Shown here: piece by piece, positions 58,638 through 64,000 of the stretch
Position numbering within the stretch: the stretch's first letter is position 1
Layout of the letters: each line of letters begins with the position of its first letter
Assembly: GCF_029168945.1 (NCBI RefSeq)
Contig: NC_083601.1
Location: 19,992,160-20,056,159, forward strand
Direction of reading: 5' to 3'
DNA from: Cannabis sativa
Taxonomy: Eukaryota; Streptophyta; Magnoliopsida; Rosales; Cannabaceae
DNA length: 64,000 nucleotides
Position numbers and translations under genes: made by a program
Notes under the pieces: generated by a model
The model's input: the letters and a program-made list of their open reading frames with translations, nothing else
Database searches by the model: none
Told to the model about the DNA's origin: nothing

Positions 58638-60573
58638 TGTTGGTATTATATTTATCCAGGATCTTAGATCTACTTACAAGTATGTTGATTTAACAACCTA
58701 ATATTGAACTTCTAAAACGATGAACTAAACACATAAAAGTTAAGAATAACTTACAGTGATTGCAGCGGAATTAATGTCTCCTTCCACTCAGATCTCTAAC
58801 CCTTGATTCCTGTCTGTAGCAGAGTATAATCAAGCTCTGAGCCCGAAAGTTCTTCAGTTGGATGTGATCCTTCACAGTCTTCCAAACTATAATGAGGTAC
58901 TGAGTGATGTGTGTGGGCACTTCTCTCTCACTAGGAATTTCGAAATTTCTCTCTTGTTTTCTCTCTTGATTTCGTGTGACACACAATGCAAAGCAAAGTT
59001 TTCTCATGCACAAGAAGAGTAGAGAGGGGCGGCTATAAATAGGAAAAGGGAAGAGCACAACTTTCCAAATAAACAGTTTCCTCTTTTACTGTGTAATTGA
59101 ATAACTGCCTTATTTAGTGTGATTCACCACTTTCCTATTTAGGCTAGGCTTTGATTAGCAATTATATTGCAAATTAAATTTAAAATAATAATTGGGAAAC
59201 ATGCAATCATGTGGCCGGCCATGGTGTGTATGGGCCTCACATGGATTTTGCAGTTTCCTCAATTTTATTTCTATTTCTCCAAAAATGCCATTTTTCCAAT
59301 TCTAATCATTTAAATGCCAAAACTAATTATTTAATAACTAAAATAGATTATTAAATAATATTGCCATTTAAAATAATTATTAATTTAGACATGAAAAGTC
59401 TCATAATTAATAATTAAACCTAGAAACCCTTTTATTTACAATTTCATCCCTAAACTGTGAGAATTCACAAATTAGACATAGTCTAACTTTTAGAATTATA
59501 ATTGATTAATCATAAATCAATTATAGAGTCTTACAAACAGTATAGTCTCAACTAGAATGGGGACCATGGATCTATATACTGAGCTTCCAATAAGTTGAAC
59601 TGATTTACCAAGTAAATCCCTAACTTATTAATTCCTCGTTGAATCCACTCTTAGAACTCAGAATTGCACTCTCAGACTTATATAGAGCATATCATATGTT
59701 TCACGATATCAATATGCTATCTCATTTAACCATTGTTATAATCTTAATGTGATTTAGAGATCCTCTATATAGATGATTTACATCGAGATGGGACCAATTT
59801 ACCGTTTACACCCCTCAATGTATTTTGCCCATTTGAACACTTAGTTACTTGTAAATGATGTTTTAGTGATCTAATATATAGTCACTGAAACAAGAGCTCA
59901 TCCATTTACTTTTATTTAACTAAGCTCAAAAGGAATCATCACTTTACTTCTATACACCAGTAGAAGCTATAGATTTCCATATTTATGTTTAGAACTCCCA
60001 TTCAGTTATGCTATCATGTTCCTAAAATATATGTATTATCCTGACCCAAAGGTAGGCTTTAACTAATAAATCAAAGAACAAGAATAGCACTCCTGAGATT
60101 GAGCCTAAGCATATCAGGATTTAGATTCTCTTAATCTAAGATCAACTTCTGACATTGACTTGAAAAGATACAACGGTAAGTTTACAATATCTTTAACCAA
60201 GTTTAATATCAGTCCAGTCCAATGCATACTCCATACATTCGAAACCAGTATACTTTGCCAATGTTCTGGAAAGAACATAACACTTACTCCAAGTGTAAGT
60301 ATACTTCATCGCTGATTATCACATCAGTGTAAATCCAAAACACTGATGAACAGGGACCAAATCTTTTGAATCATATAATCACAATCACATTCCACTGTAT
60401 TGACGATACTGTAATTGTGAATAACTATATGTTCTGGATTTAACTGATTTTGTGCATATATCAAGTATATATATTAAACCATAAACATGTAACATACATG
60501 TAATCATAATTCACTTCTAAAGTGATAACTAATCAGATTGTAATGAGTTTTATTTACGGCATAAAACCCAACA
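58638..60573 (-). repeat. 5' LTR of the second Copia element
   Basis: A 1,936-bp LTR, one base different in length from its partner and nearly identical over the parts compared. Confidence 0.93.
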
Positions 60574-60578
60574 AGGAC

Positions 60579-61100
60579 AATCCATATGATCTGTTACGGA
60601 AGAGCATATCAACATGGAACAACCTCCATAAAACTCAACTGAGGCTGTTCCACGATGCTATGCAAAACAGGTCATGGAATTGGTGACCCAACAATTGGTA
60701 AACCTCGCTTGGACTTGGGGGATGACATTGAGCTGGCCAGGCTTAGAGAAGTTGTAGGCCAGGTCATTTAGATAGGACAAGAAGAATCATGTGTTGCTGG
60801 TTGTGATGCTTACGACCAGCACATATGCAAATTTTTAAGGTAGATGGAAGACTAAGAGGGCATCCTTCGAGCCCATCATGCGAAACTAAATCACCGTAAT
60901 AGGGAAGCTAGTGACCTGATAAGGCGGTTCAATGAGAGAACTGCCGGAAGAGGTCAGGATCTGATAAGAGATCCTCTACAAGGAAGGCTCATCGATAGGT
61001 CAGGCAGGGTCTATAGGAAGGTAGACAGAAAGTCCAACCAGGTTCCTTGTATGCGAGGACAGACCCTTCCCTGCCTAATGACGGTTAAATCTTGTCAGAT
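60579..61100 (+). pseudogene. Continuation of the split gag-like region
   Basis: Directly after the AGGAC duplication the sequence continues the plus-strand coding style interrupted at 50618 (CAATCCATATGATCTGTTAC onward), with several stops. Composition and the RRFNERTAGRG-like basic stretch around 60920 fit a retrotransposon gag leader. It merges into CACTA sequence somewhere between 61100 and 61190. Confidence 0.45.
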
Positions 61101-61189
61101 AGACTGTATGGCACAAAAAACCAATTCCTAGCACTAGGAGGCATTGAAGGATAATAAAGCAACTCCGGAGAGGGAGTATTATATACCAG

Positions 61190-61790
61190 TTAGGCCATGG
61201 TATCATATGAGTTGTACGCTATCGCAAATCCCTCCAATCCAGCATGCTATTGTTATCTTGGATGTATTGTTAACGATGTTAAATTTCTAGTTGAGTATCG
61301 GGATGACAATCGTAACACCTAAAATAGTGGTATTTTGGTGCCTAGATAAGGTGGTATAAATTTTTATGGTGTACTCAAACAAGTCTATAAGTTCACTTAC
61401 TTGAGGATTGTAGTGTTATTATTTTTCGGTGGAAGTGGTGGGACACAAACGGTAACATGACAAAAAGTGATGATCTTTTCACTAGTGTCTGCCTCACTTA
61501 TCAATGGTACCAAAATGAAGCATTCATACTTGCATCCTAAGCAAATTTAATATATAACATTTTCGACTTGAAGAATGGAGTTGATTGGAAGCTTGCTAAT
61601 GTTTACAACCCCTGCAATGTCTGGGATTTTCCAAATGAGGATGATGATGAGACCAAGAAAAAAACTCTTCGAGAATCTAGTTAGTCATTCAACTTTTACA
61701 ACTAGACGATGTCGAATATGTCCGTGATGATGTCGACCCAATTGAAGTGACTAGTAAGGACCTTAAGTAGCCTCACCGTTAAGGTTTATA
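61190..61790 (+). pseudogene. C-terminal remnant of a TNP2-type CACTA transposase
   Basis: Broken frames carry the usual order of this region: a VNDVKFLVEYRDDNR segment near 61270 before an N-SGI stretch, a YGVL piece near 61355, then FILASQAN-like text. VDWKLANVYNPCNVWDFP follows at 61580-61633 (DUF4216-type C-terminal region), then an acidic tail. Stops and shifts separate the parts, and the DDE catalytic core is absent. The element therefore cannot have moved itself. Confidence 0.65.
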
Positions 61791-61973
61791 TGATTTCATT
61801 GTATATAATGATGATGAAGACACTAGTGATAGTGATAATAAAATAATGTAACTGTTAATGATGATGATGACTTGTAGACTTTAAAGTATTATAATATTTA
61901 AACCCACAACTAATTACATCAAATACATGTTTCTTTTGTTAATAGGTTTATTAATTAATTATTTGTAGCTTGT

Positions 61974-62345
61974 ATGTATAGAATGGTTGATGTGGGTGCA
62001 AGCAACAATAAGAAAAATAGAGTTAGGAGAAACTACAAAGGGAAAAATATTAAACAAGAACTAGCCAAGCAGCCTGCGAGACAGAAATTAAAATTTAGAT
62101 TTCATAAAGGGATTGGGGTCATAATAGACGACTATGGCAATGAGTTTAATAATTATATCAAGTTTCTTGTTCGAAATACTATTCCTTTGAACAAGTTTAA
62201 GTTTGAGGACGTTGAGAAACAACCATTCAGACTATCGGGATATAATAGCGGTAACATTCAAATTTTTATTGTAATAGATCAAATAATACTATTATACAAA
62301 TATATATATATATATGACTTTAATGTTTTTTTAGACCAAGTTTGA
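61974..62345 (+). pseudogene. CACTA second ORF, N-terminal part (plant transposase, Ptta/En/Spm-like)
   Basis: The 123-codon frame has a basic start (NNKKNRVRRNYKGKNIKQEL) followed by KLKFRFHKGIGVIIDDYGNEF and FLVRNTIPLNKFKFEDV. This is the arrangement of the En/Spm accessory protein before its conserved helical domain. The frame runs into AT-rich, intron-like sequence near 62260, so the last 25 residues are probably not real. Further exon-like pieces follow at 62345-62560 (YEKCGQRLSDTRK), 62640-62720 and 62820-62900. The gene seems to close near 63380 after an Asp-rich run of GATGATGAC codons. Supported by context and style more than by one clear motif. Confidence 0.55.
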
Positions 62346-63599
62346 ATTCTCAATTGACAATCCTATGTTCGTGATTATGTTCTTAAATCAATGTCAAAAG
62401 GGCTACATGACTGGAGAGTGGACACGGAAAAAGTATGAAAGGAGAATATTGAGAAATACGGAGAGGTAGAAGCAACTAGGAGGTCACGTACAGATGTGGT
62501 CATACGAGAAGTGTGGGCAGAGGTTATCGGATACTAGAAAGACCTAAAACAACAGGTATAAAATAAAAGTTGTAACTGAATATCCATTAACTTATAATTT
62601 TTTGCTCATTTTGCTAACATTAAATTTACTTTAAATTACAGGCAAGAGTCAAACAAAATGTGAAAAACTGAGGATAGATGAAGAATCAAAGTGGATGGAG
62701 GTCTAAGACCATAGTCAGCCACATCGTGAGTGGGGTATGATGTTGTCAACATATTTGTCTAAAAATTCATATATTTTTTTAATAATATATTTTTAATTTT
62801 TTATATTGTATAAAAATAGGCTGATCCCAAAATGGGTGAACTTTCTAGTATTGTGGATACTTTTGCAAAGTTTCGCTACAAGGACAACAAATGGTGCGAT
62901 TAACATACACAACAACTGCATGTAAGTAATTTTCTATCTTTAATAAACTCGTCGTATATTTTAATTTCTATTCAGCCCTAACAGTTTGTTCAAAATTTTT
63001 GTAGGCCAAAATAGTTAAGATTCGTGAAGCTCAACCAAGGCCAACCAATGTTTACCCATAGTACAATGTTGACCCCACCCAATTTTTCGCAGACATGTCT
63101 GTTATGACACAGGTGCTAGGTAAGTGCTCACGCCACTTGAGAGGGATGAGCCAGTTGTCGAGACTTAGGATGGGTGTAAATAGGGAAACTCCCAAGGCAG
63201 GTTCCTCTGAGAAACCCACATGAGTGTGTTTCAACAACAAATGATGCATCTGCCCGGTGCTGTTCCAAGATTCAACACCCAATACATCTGATTCCACCAT
63301 TTCGGCCTCCTGGCGTTGGGTCAGACTGCCCCCGATGATGACGATGATGACAACGATGACGACAATGTTGTAAACTTGTAGTTTTATTTTTTAATTTGCA
63401 GTATAAATAATATTAATTATAATAAACTAACGATACTTTTACTTAGTTTTAAACAATTTATATAATTTTATAATTATAATATAAATTTTAATTTTATGAT
63501 ATATTTCAGATTATATTTATTTATTTATATATTTTTAAAAAATTATTTTGATAATAAACTATATCTCACCGTCAAAATTAAAATTATTTTTTATTGACG

Positions 63600-63909
63600 A
63601 AATTTTGCTGGCAAAATATTGTGCCGGGAAAACTTTGCTGGTAAATAAAAATTAGGCGCGAATTGGCGCAAAAGTTTAACCGACGCAATATTTTGCTGGC
63701 AAAACTTCATCACAGACCCCTCAACTGATAAATCATTGCTGGTGAGGATTTTATGCCGACCAATTAATTCATTGGGATAAATAGTTTTGCCGACGAGTTA
63801 AGGTGGTTCGTCGGCAAAACACCTTATGCCAACGAATTATTACCGACATAAAAGCTCACCGGCAAAATAATACTGAGGACATTAGCATAAAGTCATTTTT
63901 CTTGTAGTG
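63600..63909 (+). repeat. CACTA 3' subterminal repeats and terminus
   Basis: At least six copies in both orientations of a TTGCTGGCAAAA/TCGTCGGCAAAA word lie in 300 bp, ending at TTGTAGTG. Such arrays are the binding sites for the CACTA DNA-binding protein. Confidence 0.8.
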
Positions 63910-63984
63910 TTTTGGTGAAATGACTATTCAATATTTAAATGGAAGGAAAACGACCATTCTAATACAAGATGACAAAAAATTTAA

Positions 63985-64000
63985 GGGTAAATACCATTTT
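63985..64000 (-). mobile_element. Start of a second Mutator-type MITE, cut by window end
   Basis: GGGTAAATACCATTTT is the exact inverse of the right terminus of the MITE at 30311-30683. Only 16 bases are visible. Confidence 0.6.

Larger units (their letters stand above)
50619..60573 (-). mobile_element. Second Ty1/Copia-type element, gag present, pol mostly lost
   Basis: This is a complete LTR-PBS-leader-gag-remnant-PPT-LTR structure on the minus strand, with perfect target duplication AGGAC at 50614-50618 and 60574-60578. LTRs begin TGTTGGGTTTTATG. Gag is nearly whole, but the 1.8 kb between gag and the purine tract is too short for pol and holds only faint traces. It is related to, but distinct from, the first Copia element. 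By eye about 6 differences separate the first 660 bp of the two LTRs (against about 15 in the first element), so this insertion is the younger. Confidence 0.92.
61190..63909 (+). mobile_element. CACTA (En/Spm) element, 5' part missing
   Basis: The 3' terminus TTCTTGTAGTG at 63899-63909 is the canonical CACTA end (CACTACAAGAA inverted). Subterminal repeats of the type TTGCTGGCAAAA, GCCGACGA and CACCGGCAAAAT fill 63600-63900. Coding traces upstream are the last part of a TNP2-type transposase and a second ORF. No matching CACTACAAGAA start exists on the plus strand in the window, so the element is 5'-truncated, perhaps by recombination with the neighbouring retrotransposon fragment. Confidence 0.85.

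Overview
The window is nuclear DNA from a flowering plant, almost certainly a eudicot. It is AT-rich and dominated by plant transposon families: Ty3/Gypsy chromovirus, Ty1/Copia, CACTA, Mutator-like, hAT-like and PIF/Harbinger-like MITEs, and LINE tails. Its one convincing host gene encodes a plant-specific clock protein. The plant family cannot be fixed from the sequence alone. No rRNA, tRNA or CRISPR feature was recognised.

Layout. 1-2800: two nested MITEs, a LINE RNase H tail with poly(A), and a third MITE. 3226-5919: a 2.7-kb Mutator-like element with two short ORFs and a 171-bp tandem duplication. 6186-27688: a nested set of insertions. A 0.4-kb MITE holds a 21-kb Tekay-type Gypsy element (6484-27581). 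The Gypsy pol gene holds a decayed Copia element (11604-22530). The Copia 3' LTR holds a hAT-like MITE (20920-21656), and the Gypsy 3' LTR holds another (25256-25820). Every level has a readable target-site duplication, and each MITE has its empty site preserved in the partner LTR. 27700-36100: AT-rich intergenic DNA with a CT microsatellite, two more MITEs, a truncated Copia LTR and a second LINE RNase H remnant.

37000-40200 is the host-gene island: an ELF4-LIKE gene on the minus strand, with an uninterrupted coding exon, a probable 1.3-kb 5'-UTR intron, a TATA-like box and upstream G-boxes. Family members act in the circadian evening complex; the G-boxes suit light or clock control.

41000-49300: foldback and Mutator-like elements with long inverted repeats, a cluster of repeated short hairpins split by a hAT-like MITE, and a candidate solo LTR. 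49298-61100: the 5' part of another LTR retrotransposon, whose gag-like region is split by a fairly young Copia element on the minus strand (50619-60573) that keeps a nearly intact gag. 61190-63909: a 5'-truncated CACTA element with its 3' terminus and subterminal repeats. The last 16 bases begin another copy of the Mutator-type MITE seen at 30311.

No clearly new biological system is supported. The observations most worth following are two conserved islands in the unusually long leaders of the two Copia elements, the overlapping small upstream ORFs of the ELF4-LIKE gene, and the repeated hairpin cluster near 46 kb.
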